A stretch of DNA of 64,000 bases from an uncultured Roseovarius sp. (GCA_947497295.1 CANMFU010000004.1:89916-153915); one strand, 5' to 3'. Counted from the first letter of the stretch, positions 9,219 through 19,278 are shown. Numbers and translations: made by a program. Notes: a model not told the origin generated them from the letters alone.

Positions 9219-12200
9219 GCGCCTGCCCCCAGACCAGCCATCACCGAATTGCGCCGCGTCTGCCACAGCCCCGCCTCCAGCAGCCCGGAAAACCGTGCCT
9301 GCATCGCACGGTGCGCTTGCGGGTTGGCGTCTTGCAGGAAGCCATCAGTTTCGGGATCACCCAGCGTCGCGTCGTGGTAAAGGTCAAACAGATGCGGCGG
9401 CACTGCGCCTGCCAGATGCGCGAAGCTGGCCATGTGATCCAGTGTCGCGGCAATTTCAGCAGCGCCGCGAAACCCGTGCTGTTTCATCCCCTCGATCCAT
9501 GCGGGCTGCGCGGCGCGGGCGCGCACGACGCGGGCAATCTCTTCGCTCAAGCTCCGGGCACGGGGGCGGTCGGGATCGGTATTGTCCAAATGATACAGCG
9601 CCGCGGTGCCGCCTGTGACCGTTTGCGCGGCGGCGAAACCCGCCTCATGCGCCGCGTAATCGCTGGCCAGCAGCAGGTCTGTTTCGGGCAGATCCTGCGG
9701 ATGCACGAAACAATCTGCCTGTGCGACGCGGGCGCGGATGCCGGCCGCATCACGCACCGCCGCCTCGCCGTCCAGTGCCCATGCGCTGGCGTTAAGCCAT
9801 GCCAGCCCCGCCTTTTCGCGGCCCTCCTCGGTGTAATCGTCCAGCGCAGCGCCCATCCCCAGGCCGAAGGACCCCGGCGCCGGGCCATAGACGCGCGCCA
9901 AGTCCACACATCCAGCATAGGGGTTCCAATCCGGCGCCTCATCGCGGGCGGCCAGCGCCCGCACCGCTTGGGCAAAAAGCGCCGAGAGCGTCGGGAACAC
10001 GTCGCGGAACAGGCCCGAGACGCGCAAGGTGACGTCGATGCGCGGGCGGTCCATTTCCGCCAGCGGCAGCACCTCGATGCCTGACACACGCTCGGACCCC
10101 GCATCCCAGACGGGCCGCACGCCCAGTAAATGCAGCGCCATGGCGTACTCCTCGCCCGCCGTGCGCATGGTGGCCGAACCCCACAGATCGACAATCAGGC
10201 CGCGCGGCCAGTCGCCCTCGTCCTGTAGGTGACGCCGGATCAGCTCATCGGCCAGCCGGACACCCTGCGCACAGGCCGCGCGCGTAGGCACAGCGCGCGG
10301 ATCGGTGGTGAACAGGTTCCGCCCCGTCGGCAGCACGTCGCGCCGCCCGCGATAGGGCGACCCGGAGGGGCCCGCCGGGATGCGCCGCCCGGCCAGCGCG
10401 TCCAGCAGGGCCTGCCGCTCACCGGCCACTGACCCGGCCGTAGCAAAGGGCGTATCGCCCTGTGGTGCGCGACCCCAGATGTGCAGCCCCTCGGCAAACT
10501 GGCTATCCTTGATGTCACACACGAAACGGTCGATCCGACCGATTGCCTCGGCGCTGCACCCGGCACGATCAAGGCCCAGATCCTTCTCAAGCCCCTGTGT
10601 CTGCGCCTCCTCGCGGATATCGCTCTGAAGCCGGTCGCGGCGGCGCGGATCAAGGCCGTCGGCGTTTGAGAACTCGTCCAGAAGCGCCTCCAGCCGGGCC
10701 AGCCGCTCGGGCGTACCGCTGGCACGCAGGGGCGGCGGGATATGGCCCAGCGTGACCGCGCCGATACGCCGCTTGGCCTGCGCAGCCTCGCCGGGATCGT
10801 TGACGATAAAGGGGTAGATGACGGGCAGCGCACCGGTCAGAACCTCGGGCCAGCAGGTTTCCGACAGGGCCACCGATTTGCCGGGGAGCCATTCCAGCGT
10901 GCCATGCGCGCCGATATGCACCAGCGCGTCCGCATTGCTTTGCAGCCAGAGATAAAAGGCGACATAGGCATGGCGCGGGGTGCGGGACAGATCGTGATAG
11001 CTGTCCTCGCGGCCCTTTTGCGTATCACGCTCGGGTTGAAGCGCGATCCACGCCTTGCCGCGCCTTGTGGCGGCGAAGTGGAAGGCGCCGTCGCGGCAAT
11101 CGGGGTCGTCCTCGGGATCACCCCAGACATCGGCCAATGTCGCGCGCAACTCTGCCGGAAGGCGGCTGAGCGCGGTCTTGTAATCCGCGACGGGCCAAGC
11201 GGTTTCGCGCCGCAAAAGCGCCTCGTGCAAGGGCGTGCCACCTGCCCCGATGTCATAATTCGCGCCGCGCAGGTCATTCAGGATCGCCTCGGCAGATTGC
11301 GGCGCGTCCAGACCGACGGCATGGCCCATGTTCCAGTCCTTGCCGGGATAGGTGGACAGGATCAGCGCCACGCGGCGCTGCGCCGCAGGTAGCGCCGCCA
11401 GTCTGGTCCAGCCCTGGACGCGGTCCGCAATGGCGGCGATCCGGCCCGTATCGGCACGATGCGCAAAGCGCGAGTATTGCAGATGCGCATCCTTTTTGCC
11501 CGGATCCTTGAAACTGGCAACGCCGCCCATGATGCGCCCGTCTACCTCGGGCAAGACCACATGCATGGCCAGATCGGCGGGCGACAGGCCCCGCTCTGCC
11601 TCGGCCCAGGCCTTGCGGGTGGAGGTCGCCAGCGCGACCTGGAAAACCGGCACGCCTGCGACGTCCAGCGGCGATGTGCCGCCCTCGCCCTTGCCGGAAA
11701 AGGCCGTGGCGTTGACGATGGCGGCGGGGGCCAGCGCGGCCACCTGACGGCGCAGCCAGCCTGCTGCTTCCGGCGCCTTGAGCGAAGGCGCGAATAGCGC
11801 GGTCACGTCAAATCCCCGTGCACGGAAGGCGGCGAAGAGCGCAGTGATCGGCGCAAGGTCAGCTGCCACCAGATAGGAGCGGTAGAAAACCAATAGGATG
11901 CGCGGCTGGCCAACCAATGCAGCGCCGGACCCCAGCGCCAGAACCGGGCAGCAGGCCGCCTCTTCCGGGGTCCAGGCCCCCACCTGCGGCAGGGATTTGG
12001 CGCCGCGCACCGGCCCGGCATATAGCCCCGCCGCCAGCGCCATCTGCGCCAGCGCCGCCTGCGCCGCAACCGCACCGCCGGTATCGCACAGATGCGCCAG
12101 CCGTCGCAGCGTGGATTTCGGCACGGTGGAGAGTTCGTCCAGTCGCGCATCGGGGCGGCCATCGGCAGGCAACACGGCCAGCGCGATACCCTTTTGCTGC

Positions 12201-12520
12201 GCCAGCGCACGGATCTGTTGCAGCCCGTAGGGCCAATAGGGCACACCGCCGATCAGGCGGATCAGGATGCCGCGCGCGCCACTCAGGGTCTGCTCGACAT
12301 ACGTATCGACGGACAGAGGGTGCTTCAGCGCAACGATATTGGCCAGCCGCAGCGTCGGCAGCCGCCCCTCCGGCCCGCCGCCCCGATGCCAGCCTCCCGC
12401 AAAAGCGCCAAGGTCGGAATCCGAGAGCGACAGCACCACCAGATCCGCGGCGTCCTGCCCCAGATCCATCGGTGTTTCGGCCTCTTCCAACCCGTGGCTT
12501 TCGCGGAAAACGACATGCAT
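9215..12520 (-). CDS. cobN: Cobaltochelatase large subunit CobN
   Basis: CobN (1101 residues) is the large subunit of the ATP-dependent CobNST chelatase that inserts cobalt into hydrogenobyrinic acid a,c-diamide. Motifs of the CobN/magnesium chelatase H family are present: STYPGKDWNMGHAVGLD near residue 390, HIGAHGTLEWLPGKSVAL near residue 540 and GMKQHGFRGAAEIAAT near the C-terminus. It starts five bases after the cobW stop and overlaps cobG. The cobS and cobT partner genes are not in this window. The length is somewhat shorter than the longest family members but no domain seems to be missing. Confidence 0.93.
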   Translation of the reverse strand: MHVVFRESHGLEEAETPMDLGQDAADLVVLSLSDSDLGAFAGGWHRGGGPEGRLPTLRLANIVALKHPLSVDTYVEQTLSGARGILIRLIGGVPYWPYGLQQIRALAQQKGIALAVLPADGRPDARLDELSTVPKSTLRRLAHLCDTGGAVAAQAALAQMALAAGLYAGPVRGAKSLPQVGAWTPEEAACCPVLALGSGAALVGQPRILLVFYRSYLVAADLAPITALFAAFRARGFDVTALFAPSLKAPEAAGWLRRQVAALAPAAIVNATAFSGKGEGGTSPLDVAGVPVFQVALATSTRKAWAEAERGLSPADLAMHVVLPEVDGRIMGGVASFKDPGKKDAHLQYSRFAHRADTGRIAAIADRVQGWTRLAALPAAQRRVALILSTYPGKDWNMGHAVGLDAPQSAEAILNDLRGANYDIGAGGTPLHEALLRRETAWPVADYKTALSRLPAELRATLADVWGDPEDDPDCRDGAFHFAATRRGKAWIALQPERDTQKGREDSYHDLSRTPRHAYVAFYLWLQSNADALVHIGAHGTLEWLPGKSVALSETCWPEVLTGALPVIYPFIVNDPGEAAQAKRRIGAVTLGHIPPPLRASGTPERLARLEALLDEFSNADGLDPRRRDRLQSDIREEAQTQGLEKDLGLDRAGCSAEAIGRIDRFVCDIKDSQFAEGLHIWGRAPQGDTPFATAGSVAGERQALLDALAGRRIPAGPSGSPYRGRRDVLPTGRNLFTTDPRAVPTRAACAQGVRLADELIRRHLQDEGDWPRGLIVDLWGSATMRTAGEEYAMALHLLGVRPVWDAGSERVSGIEVLPLAEMDRPRIDVTLRVSGLFRDVFPTLSALFAQAVRALAARDEAPDWNPYAGCVDLARVYGPAPGSFGLGMGAALDDYTEEGREKAGLAWLNASAWALDGEAAVRDAAGIRARVAQADCFVHPQDLPETDLLLASDYAAHEAGFAAAQTVTGGTAALYHLDNTDPDRPRARSLSEEIARVVRARAAQPAWIEGMKQHGFRGAAEIAATLDHMASFAHLAGAVPPHLFDLYHDATLGDPETDGFLQDANPQAHRAMQARFSGLLEAGLWQTRRNSVMAGLGAGA

Positions 12521-12524
12521 TGTG

Positions 12525-13583
12525 CTACTCTGCCGCCGCAGTGCGGGCAGCGCCCAGCGCGGTGCGGATCACGCCCGCATTGATATCGTGATGCTCGGCG
12601 ATGACAACCAGCCGCCCGGCGCGCGCCTCACCCGGCTTCCACGGGCGGTCGAACTGGTGCCGCACGCGCGCGCCCACGGCCTGAACCAGCAGGCGCATTG
12701 GTTTGCCCGCAACGGCGGCATAGCCCTTGATTCGCAGAATGTTGTGATCATTGGCCAGCCCTTCGATGGCGCGGACCAGATCGGCGGGGTCGGTGACTTC
12801 GGGGATGTCCACGACGATGCTTTCGAAATCGTCGTGCTCATGGTCATCCGCGCCATCGTGATGCGAGGGGCGCGCGTCGATGTCATCCTCTGCCGCGGCC
12901 TCCAGCCCCAGAATGATGCGCGGGTCAATGACACCCTCGGCCACTTCGACCACGGGGATCGCGCGGTGGGATTCGGCAGCAATGATCTCTTTCGCGCGGG
13001 CCACGCCGTCCGGTCCGGCAAGGTCAGGCTTGGTCAGAAGGATGATGTCAGCGCAGGAAATCTGATCCTCGAACACCTCTGACAGGGGCGTTTCGTGGTC
13101 GATGCTGTCATCGGCCAGACGCTGCGCATCGACGCGCGCGACATCGCTGGCAAACCGGCCCGCCGCCACAGCCTCGGCATCGGCCAGCGCGATCACGCCG
13201 TCGACGGTGATTTTCGAGCGGATGTCGGGCCAGTCGAACGCTTTCAGCAGCGGCTTGGGCAGGGCCAATCCCGAGGTTTCGATCAGGATATGGTCGGGGC
13301 GTGGGTCCAGCGCCATCAGCGCCTCGATCGTCGGGATGAAATCATCGGCGACGGTGCAGCAGATGCAGCCGTTGGCCAGCTCCATGATGTTTTCCGCCGG
13401 GCAATCGGGGATCGCGCAGGATTTCAGTATATCGCCATCGACGCCGACATCGCCGAATTCATTGACGATCACTGCAAGCCGCCGGCCGCCCGGATTCTGC
13501 ATCAGCTGGCGCACCAGCGTGGTTTTGCCCGAGCCGAGAAAGCCGGTGATGACGGTGACGGGAAGTTTTGACAGGTCAGACAT
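12525..13583 (-). CDS. cobW: CobW-family GTPase/metallochaperone
   Basis: The protein is a G3E-class P-loop GTPase with Walker A GFLGSGKTT at residues 11-19 and the CICCTV metal-binding motif near residue 72. A histidine/aspartate-rich stretch near residue 240 (HHDGADDHEHDD) precedes the C-terminal CobW domain. Proteins of this family are thought to deliver metal ions; beside cobN a cobalt-loading role is likely. The start at 13583 overlaps the stop of the DUF1636 gene by 8 bp. The order DUF1636-cobW-cobN is commonly seen in Rhodobacterales. Confidence 0.92.
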   Translation of the reverse strand: MSDLSKLPVTVITGFLGSGKTTLVRQLMQNPGGRRLAVIVNEFGDVGVDGDILKSCAIPDCPAENIMELANGCICCTVADDFIPTIEALMALDPRPDHILIETSGLALPKPLLKAFDWPDIRSKITVDGVIALADAEAVAAGRFASDVARVDAQRLADDSIDHETPLSEVFEDQISCADIILLTKPDLAGPDGVARAKEIIAAESHRAIPVVEVAEGVIDPRIILGLEAAAEDDIDARPSHHDGADDHEHDDFESIVVDIPEVTDPADLVRAIEGLANDHNILRIKGYAAVAGKPMRLLVQAVGARVRHQFDRPWKPGEARAGRLVVIAEHHDINAGVIRTALGAARTAAAE

Positions 13584-13971
13584 TCGGGGCCTCCAGTGGG
13601 GGAATGCGGGCAACGCAGTTACGCTTGAAATGTTCGGGACGTTCGCGCCAGGGGATCAGCCCGTCGGGCTGCGCGTGATAGCGCGCGGCGCCGTCCAGGA
13701 TCATTGCGGGGCCCGCCAGCTCATCGACATTGGCAAAAACATAGGTCCACCGCGCGCCGCCGCGCAGCGCAACAGTGCAGCCGTGATCGCAGTTTTGCAG
13801 GCACTCGACCGGCGTCATGCGCACGCCTTCAGGCAGTGGCAGCGCCTCCAGCGCGTCGAACAGAACCTGCCCGGGCCAGCGATCATCGCCCGGCTCGGTG
13901 CGGCCGCGGCGGCATTTCGTACAGACCAGTAATTCGGTTGGATCGGGTGTCGCTTCTGCGCTGTCTTTCAT
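13576..13971 (-). CDS. DUF1636 ferredoxin-like protein
   Basis: This 131-residue protein carries cysteines Cys17, Cys20, Cys57, Cys61 and Cys65 spaced like a thioredoxin-fold 2Fe-2S ferredoxin, the picture expected for DUF1636. The family regularly sits next to cobW in cobalamin loci, but no reaction has been assigned to it. Here it is the first gene of the riboswitch-controlled operon and overlaps cobW by 8 bp. A role as electron donor, for example to CobG, is inference only. Confidence 0.85.
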   Translation of the reverse strand: MKDSAEATPDPTELLVCTKCRRGRTEPGDDRWPGQVLFDALEALPLPEGVRMTPVECLQNCDHGCTVALRGGARWTYVFANVDELAGPAMILDGAARYHAQPDGLIPWRERPEHFKRNCVARIPPLEAPNV

Positions 13972-14080
13972 GCCTCAAAGCCCCATGTATCAGGGTCGCG
14001 GGCATGAGATGACGAGAGGATACCGGCAGCCGGAATCGCCCCGACACCGACACACCCCGTCCGGTTTCGTCCTTTTTGTG

Positions 14081-14255
14081 CTGGCAGGTCTCCCGGCTTG
14101 CGGATTCAGGGCGGCTGGCCCTATGGCTGATCTGCCTTCCCGGCGGTTGCCAGTGGCGGTGATCGGCCTTTCCGTTCACGGTCGCGGGGGCGGCTGTACT
14201 TGACCGCGACGACACGCGGCTGCACATTCCCTTTTCACCTGCCGAGGCAGGCACC
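14081..14255 (-). promoter_or_regulatory. Cobalamin riboswitch of the main cob operon
   Basis: On the minus strand the element reads GGTGCCTGCC near 14255, then AAGGGAA, a long P-arm, CCCCCGCGACCGTGAACGG, GCCACTGG, CGGGAAGG and finally CAAGCCGGGAGACCTGCCAG near 14081. This order of conserved boxes defines a cobalamin riboswitch. It lies 110 bp upstream of the DUF1636-cobW-cobN operon, so operon expression should fall when adenosylcobalamin is abundant. A minus-strand open frame across this element is fortuitous. Confidence 0.94.
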
Positions 14256-14312
14256 AACACAAGCCGCAGCTTTCGCCCAAAGCCCACAGTCTGTCAAGCC
14301 GAAGGAAACCCC

Positions 14313-14924
14313 ATGACCACTGACCTGAACGCCCGCCACAATGAAAAGATGCGCAAAATCAAGGCTGCGCGCGACAAGATGATGGAAACCAAGACCGAGG
14401 AAAAAGGCCTGATCATGGTTCATACCGGGTCCGGCAAAGGCAAATCATCGTCCGGGTTCGGCATGATCATGCGCTGTATTGCGCATAGGATGCCCTGCGC
14501 CGTGGTGCAGTTCATCAAGGGAAATTGGGAAACCGGCGAAAAGACGTTTCTGCGCGAGCGATTCGCAGATGAATGCCGGTTTTTCGTGTCGGGCGAAGGC
14601 TTCACTTGGGAAACGCAGGACCGCGAGCGCGATATCGCCGCCGCGCAAAACGGCTGGAAAATTGCGCAGGAGCAGATCCTCGACCCCGAAATTCAGTTCG
14701 TCCTGCTGGACGAGATCAACATCGCGCTGCGCTATGATTATCTGGATATCGACGAGGTGGTGGATTTTCTGCTGCACCAGAAACCCCATATGACGCATGT
14801 CTGCCTCACGGGCCGCAACGCCAAGCCTGAACTGATCGAGGCCGCCGATCTGGTCACCGAAATGACGCTGATCAAGCATCCCTTCCGCGATGGAATCAAG
14901 GCGCAGAACGGCATCGAGATGTAG
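14313..14924 (+). CDS. cobO: Cob(I)yrinic acid a,c-diamide adenosyltransferase
   Basis: CobO transfers the adenosyl group of ATP to reduced cob(I)yrinic acid a,c-diamide or cobinamide. The 203-residue protein has the CobA/CobO/BtuR P-loop [12 protein letters not shown] at residues 37-48, [12 protein letters not shown] near residue 69 and [11 protein letters not shown] near residue 132. It diverges from the riboswitch-led operon and precedes cobQ by 7 bp, so cobO and cobQ are probably co-transcribed. No riboswitch is visible on the plus strand in front of it. Confidence 0.94.
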   Translation: MTTDLNARHNEKMRKIKAARDKMMETKTEEKGLIMVHTGSGKGKSSSGFGMIMRCIAHRMPCAVVQFIKGNWETGEKTFLRERFADECRFFVSGEGFTWETQDRERDIAAAQNGWKIAQEQILDPEIQFVLLDEINIALRYDYLDIDEVVDFLLHQKPHMTHVCLTGRNAKPELIEAADLVTEMTLIKHPFRDGIKAQNGIEM

Positions 14925-14931
14925 CGCGGGC

Positions 14932-16380
14932 ATGGCGCGCGCGCTGATGATCCAGGGCACCGGCTCGAACGTGGGCAAGTCGATGCTGGTGGCGGGGCTG
15001 TGCCGCGCCGCGCGCCTGCGGGGCCTGTCCGTGGCGCCCTTTAAGCCGCAGAATATGTCCAACAACGCCGCCGTGACGGCCGATGGCGGGGAAATCGGCC
15101 GCGCGCAGGCGCTTCAGGCGATGGCGTGCGGGCTGGCTGCGCACAGCGATATGAACCCGGTTCTGCTCAAGCCCGAAACGGAGATGGGCGCGCAGGTTGT
15201 GGTGCAGGGCAAGCGCCTGACCACCACCCGTGCGCGCGATTATGCAGCGCTGAAACCAGCGTTGATGAGCGCTGTTCTGGACAGTTTCCAGCGCCTGCGC
15301 GCCAAGTACGATCTGGTCATCGTCGAGGGCGCCGGCAGCCCTGCCGAAATCAACCTGCGGCAGGGCGACATTGCCAATATGGGCTTTGCCGAGGCCGCAA
15401 ACGTGCCGGTCGTGCTGTGCGGCGATATCGACCGGGGCGGCGTGATTGCGCAGATCGTCGGCACTAAGACGGTGATGCCGACGACGGATGCGGACCGAAT
15501 AAAAGGATTTATAATCAACAAGTTTCGCGGTGACCCTGCGCTTTTTGACGACGGATACGCTGCGATTTCCCAGATGACCGGATGGCGCGGTTATGGCGTT
15601 GCCCCGTGGTTCGCGGATGCGTGGCGCCTGCCGGCAGAGGATGCGCTTGATATCGTGGACACGCCGAGGGGCGACGGCTTTCACATCGTCTGCCTGCGCC
15701 TGTCGCGCATCGCCAATTTTGACGATCTCGATCCACTCAGCCAGGAAGCCAATGTGCGTGTCACCATGTTGCCGCCCGGCCAACCCATTCCGGCAGACGC
15801 GGATCTGGTCATTTTGCCGGGATCAAAATCGACGCGCGGTGATCTGGAGTTTCTGCGTGCGCAGGGCTGGGACATTGACCTGATCGCACATCACAGGCGC
15901 GGCGGACGTGTTCTGGGGATCTGCGGCGGGTATCAGATGCTGGGCCATCGTGTCGCAGACCCCATGGGCATTGAGGGCCCGCCGGGCGACACACCGGGCC
16001 TTGGCTTGCTGGATGTCCGGACCGTTATGGGCGGTGACAAACAACTGACCGAAGTACGCGCATGTCATACAATGCTGGACCTGCCCTTCACCGGCTACGA
16101 GATCCATATCGGACGCAGCGACGGCCCCGATTGCGCCCGCCCCTTCGCCCATGTACGCGGACGACCAGAGGGCGCGGTATCGCCGTGCGGACGCGTTGCA
16201 GGCAGCTATCTGCACGGCATGTTCGCCGACGATGTGTTTCGGCGCGCGTGGCTCGCAGAGCTTGGTGCGCAGCCGTCGGACACGGCCTACACTTCCCGCG
16301 TCGAAGACACGCTCGACGCGCTGGCCGAGCATCTGACGACGCATCTGGATGTGCCCGGCCTACTGGCGCTGGCGACCTGA
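14932..16380 (+). CDS. cobQ: Adenosylcobyric acid synthase
   Basis: CobQ amidates carboxyls b, d, e and g of adenosylcobyrinic acid a,c-diamide using glutamine and ATP. The start at 14932 gives [20 protein letters not shown], the family's N-terminal nucleotide-binding loop. [14 protein letters not shown] follows near residue 37, and the C-terminal triad amidotransferase domain has [11 protein letters not shown] and GSYLHGMF. At 482 residues it is full length. It follows cobO after 7 bp. Confidence 0.94.
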   Translation: MARALMIQGTGSNVGKSMLVAGLCRAARLRGLSVAPFKPQNMSNNAAVTADGGEIGRAQALQAMACGLAAHSDMNPVLLKPETEMGAQVVVQGKRLTTTRARDYAALKPALMSAVLDSFQRLRAKYDLVIVEGAGSPAEINLRQGDIANMGFAEAANVPVVLCGDIDRGGVIAQIVGTKTVMPTTDADRIKGFIINKFRGDPALFDDGYAAISQMTGWRGYGVAPWFADAWRLPAEDALDIVDTPRGDGFHIVCLRLSRIANFDDLDPLSQEANVRVTMLPPGQPIPADADLVILPGSKSTRGDLEFLRAQGWDIDLIAHHRRGGRVLGICGGYQMLGHRVADPMGIEGPPGDTPGLGLLDVRTVMGGDKQLTEVRACHTMLDLPFTGYEIHIGRSDGPDCARPFAHVRGRPEGAVSPCGRVAGSYLHGMFADDVFRRAWLAELGAQPSDTAYTSRVEDTLDALAEHLTTHLDVPGLLALAT

Positions 16381-16739
16381 TATCAGTCGCCCGGGTTCTG
16401 GCGATCCGCGTCGCCTACGCTGTTGAACGCCCGGAACAATCCTGCCATCGGCGCCCTGAGGCCGCATTTTTCCAAAGGCATGCGATTGCCAAGCAATATG
16501 TCGAGAGGCATCAAAACGATTGCGGCAGCCAAGACTGTTCGCACGATTATCCGATAATTCTGCGCCTGCATGGGTTCAAGGCTTTGATAAGTGGACAGGA
16601 TAATTGCCGAAATGTCGCGGCAGTCGAAACTGAAGCGCACCGGGATTGCCCGAGGCTGTTTTTGTCATGGTTACGCGGTCATGTCTGATCTTACCAAAGC
16701 GGCGCAATAATTGGCTTCGGACTCCGCAGGTGGAATATT
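16381..16739. other. Gene-poor stretch after cobQ
   Basis: No convincing gene is seen here. An 85-codon minus-strand frame (16383-16640) has one hydrophobic stretch but no ribosome-binding site and no recognisable family, so it is not called. The segment separates the cob locus from a cluster of insertion-sequence remnants. Confidence 0.5.
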
Positions 16740-16975
16740 CCCGATAAGAACACCTCGACCGCCGAACTGCACGACAGCCAGGTCTGGGACGAGTTGCTGC
16801 ATGATGACAAAAACGCGGCCTGTGCCAGCAAGCGCTGTGTGAGCGCCAAACGTGAGGCCGTGTTCAAGGGGCCCGGCAAGGTCAGGGGCGTCATTTGCAA
16901 AGCGCCAGAGGGCGGAAACCTGCATCCTCTCAGCGCTGCCGACTGTGCCTCAGTGTCCGATTGGAAATGGGTTGG
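16740..16975 (+). pseudogene. IS5-family transposase C-terminal remnant
   Basis: The plus-strand translation gives TAELHDSQVWDELLHDDKNA near 16760, then KREAVFKGPGKVRGV and KAPEGGNLHPL near 16860-16930. These segments resemble the C-terminal part of IS5-family DDE transposases, where HDSQ and GPGK-containing stretches precede the last catalytic region. The frame has no start, several expected residues are changed, and it ends abruptly just before another IS. It is a short, decayed fragment with no flanking repeats visible by eye. Confidence 0.55.
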
Positions 16976-17029
16976 GTGAATTCAGCAGGTTATTACTCTG
17001 TTCTGTTGCGAAACTGAACGGAGATCGAG

Positions 17030-17809
17030 ATGGCCTGGTCTGAATTGATCCGCAGACGCTATGAGCGCAGCAAGCATCGGTATTCAAGTGATGTATCCGA
17101 TGATGAATGGGCAATTGTCGCGGCGCTCCCGCCCGCCGCCAATCGACTTGGCCGACCCCGAGACGTTGACCTTCGCGATGTCTGGAACGCGATCCAGTGT
17201 GTTGCGGTCGCCGGGTGCGCGTGGTCGCTTTTGCCGAAGGATTTTCCACCTGTTTCGACTGTGCGATACTAGTTCTATGGGTGGCGCGACAACGGGCTTC
17301 TTGCGGAGATTAACCATGCGCTGGTTGTTCTGGCACGCTGTACAGAAGGTCGAAACCTTACACCTACAGCTGGTGTAATCGACAACCAAAGCGTGAAAAC
17401 CACTGAAAGCGGCGGGATCTGCGGCTATGACGCGGGCGGACGGATCAAAGGTCGCAAGCGTCACATCATGACCGACACCTGCGGCCATCTGGTCGCGATC
17501 AAGGTTCATGCTGCCAGCATGCAGGACCGTAACGGCGCGCCAGCTGTGTTCGCTCTGCTCAAGCGTGAGGCCCCGAAACTGCGTCACGTATTTGCGGATG
17601 GCGGGTATGCGGGACCAAATTTGCGTGGAGCGCTGATCGGCATAGGCCGCTGGGTTATCCAGATCGTGAAGCGCTCCGACACAGCCCAAGGCTTCGAGGT
17701 GATCCCGCGAGGATGGGTCGTGGAGCGGACCTCCGCGTGGCTTGGACGCTGCCGTCGATTGGCCAAGGATTGCCCTGCAATCGCCGAGAGGGAACGCGTC
17801 GTTCTATAA
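17030..17809 (+). pseudogene. IS5-family (IS427-like) transposase with in-frame amber codon
   Basis: A continuous frame of 260 codons is interrupted only by a TAG at 17270-17272, where the family has a tyrosine in the STVxYYF region. The N-terminal part ([26 protein letters not shown]) and the C-terminal part (GVIDNQSVK, GYDAGGRIKGRKRHI, FADGGYAGP, WVVERTSAWLGRCRRLAKD) are in the same frame and keep the DDE-region motifs. The extreme C-terminus is replaced at about 17790 by an IS3-family fragment, so the element has lost its right end. An upstream sequence at 16980-17029 may contain its left end. Confidence 0.85.
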
Positions 17810-17954
17810 ATGGCGGGCGAAGTATGGCGGCATGGATGCGTCCATGGTCAGCCAGATGAAGGCCATGGAGGAAGAGAACCGCAGGCTGGAGCGAATGTAT
17901 GCAGACCTGAGCATGCAGGCAGATTTGCTGAAGAAAGCCCTCGGAAACAAGTGA
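17787..17954 (+). pseudogene. IS3-family orfA, C-terminal fragment
   Basis: The frame reads NASFYKWRAKYGGMDASMV and then a leucine-zipper-like coiled coil ending ADLLKKALGNK, the usual C-terminal half of an IS3-family orfA protein. The N-terminal helix-turn-helix is missing because the fragment is joined directly to the truncated IS5 transposase. The matching orfB follows in the usual orientation. Confidence 0.75.
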
Positions 17955-18016
17955 CTGGGCCATCCATTGCCCGGCAGTGGCTTGCCTGCAAACTATGAGA
18001 GGATCAACGCCGCGAG

Positions 18017-18720
18017 ATGGCCGGGAATGCGGTGGTGCGACCCGGGGCCAGTGTCGCTTTGGCCTGCCGGGCCTTTAGTGTCAGCGAGACCTGTTATCGC
18101 TATGGCCCCAAGCTGCGCGCCGAGAACGAAGGAATTGCCGAGTTGCTGACCGGTTTGACCGGTGCTCGCAAAACTTGGGGATTTGGCCTGTGTTTTCTGC
18201 AGTTGCGTCACGTGAAGGGGCGCCCATGGGACCACAAAAAGGTTTACCGCGTCTATTGCGAGCACGAACTGAACCTTCGGATCAAGCCCAGAAAGCGGTT
18301 GAAGCGTGACAAACCCGATTCGCTGGCCGTGCCAGATGCGCCAAACGTGACCTCCCTCTCGCGCATGCAGGCATGCGCTGCCGGGCAGCGGGTCCATGGA
18401 CTTCATGGCGGACCGTCTGGGTGACGGCCGTGCGTTTCGGTTGTTGAACGTGCTGGATGATTTCAACCGCGAGGGACTGGGCATTGAGCTCGACTTCACG
18501 CTGCCCGCCGAGCGCGTTATCCGGAGCCTGAACCGGATCATCGAATGGCGCGGCAAACCTGGGAAGATCAGGGTTGATAATGGCCCTGAATACATCAGTG
18601 AAAAGCTGAGAAAATGGGCTGACACGCAAGGGATTACAATTCAGCATATCCTGCCGGGACAGCCCCAACATGGGCATCGGCGGCATTAGACCCGCCCAGA
18701 AACTGAGAATGGCCGCATAA
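18017..18720 (+). pseudogene. IS3-family orfB transposase, disrupted
   Basis: The frame opens with SVALACRAFSVSETCYRYGPKL and runs through KTWGFGLCFLQLR and LRIKPRKRLKRDKP to DAPNVT. There a 37-bp insertion (about 18354-18390) containing a perfect inverted repeat shifts the frame. The integrase core resumes as [31 protein letters not shown] and VDNGPEYIS. Near 18660 the sequence jumps from PGQP to [17 protein letters not shown], omitting the segment with the last catalytic glutamate. The gene is dead in two ways. A 3' flank ending in a G-rich stretch near 18750 may be the IS end. Confidence 0.85.
18361..18378. repeat. Small palindrome inserted in IS3 orfB
   Basis: GCGCATGC and GCATGCGC are perfect inverted repeats separated by AG. 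They form the centre of a roughly 37-bp insertion relative to the expected transposase sequence. Confidence 0.7.
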
Positions 18721-18804
18721 GTTCTACGGATGCACCCTGTTAAAAATGGGGGGATTGCCGAACGAGCTTAGTACATTTGTTTCGCCCATACTAACCCACG
18801 TGCA

Positions 18805-19278
18805 CTATACGCGGTATAGCCTAACCTTTGCGACGGCCAATTCTGCTTGGAATTCACGGCCAATGGCAAGGATCCCGACCCGCCTAAGCTTTGCGGAATC
18901 GAAAATGGCATCAGTTCTGTGAGGCATGAGTGAGTCAAATGGCACTCGAAGCACCTGCCATTTCTGAATAGTTGCGAACTCTTTTCGGAAGGATTGCCAA
19001 GGACGGGTCAACTGGTCAGTGCGGAGGCGGATATCGTAGCGCTCTCCATTGCCCCAGACATCCATTTCTATTCCATCCCAGTTACTCGCGTCGAACACAG
19101 CGCCATCTGCGAGCAAATCGAAAGCGATCTGGATAAACCCGCCATTGCTGTCGAGAGACACATCTCCGCGCAAAACAGCAGCATTGCGACCCTGGAACAT
19201 TTCCCGCGACATGCCTCCGTCCGACTTGCCGCCCATGACGTCATCAGCCACGAATTTCCAATTTGGATTAAGTTCCAC
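18805..19278 (-). CDS. CIA30-domain protein
   Basis: This 157-residue protein begins WKFVADDVMGGKSDGG a few residues in, a recognisable start of the CIA30 (complex I intermediate-associated protein 30) domain. It continues with GGFIQIAFDL, a DVWGNGERYDIRLR strand pair, and the terminal RRVGILAIGREFQAELAVAKV stretch of the jelly-roll-like fold. Bacterial members are uncharacterised; a carbohydrate-binding-like fold is known for the family. No signal peptide is seen. It stands alone between IS remnants, so context gives no function. Confidence 0.75.
   Translation of the reverse strand: MELNPNWKFVADDVMGGKSDGGMSREMFQGRNAAVLRGDVSLDSNGGFIQIAFDLLADGAVFDASNWDGIEMDVWGNGERYDIRLRTDQLTRPWQSFRKEFATIQKWQVLRVPFDSLMPHRTDAIFDSAKLRRVGILAIGREFQAELAVAKVRLYRV

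Noticed and set aside
9215..12520. Magnesium chelatase BchH/ChlH instead of CobN
   Set aside because: Family resemblance exists, but the position in a complete cob operon between cobW and cobG and the length favour CobN.
13883..14287. A 134-codon minus-strand ORF upstream of the DUF1636 gene
   Set aside because: It runs across the cobalamin riboswitch and is explained by that RNA's conserved sequence.
16383..16640. Small membrane protein gene after cobQ
   Set aside because: One hydrophobic stretch only, no ribosome-binding site, no family resemblance, and it lies in IS debris.
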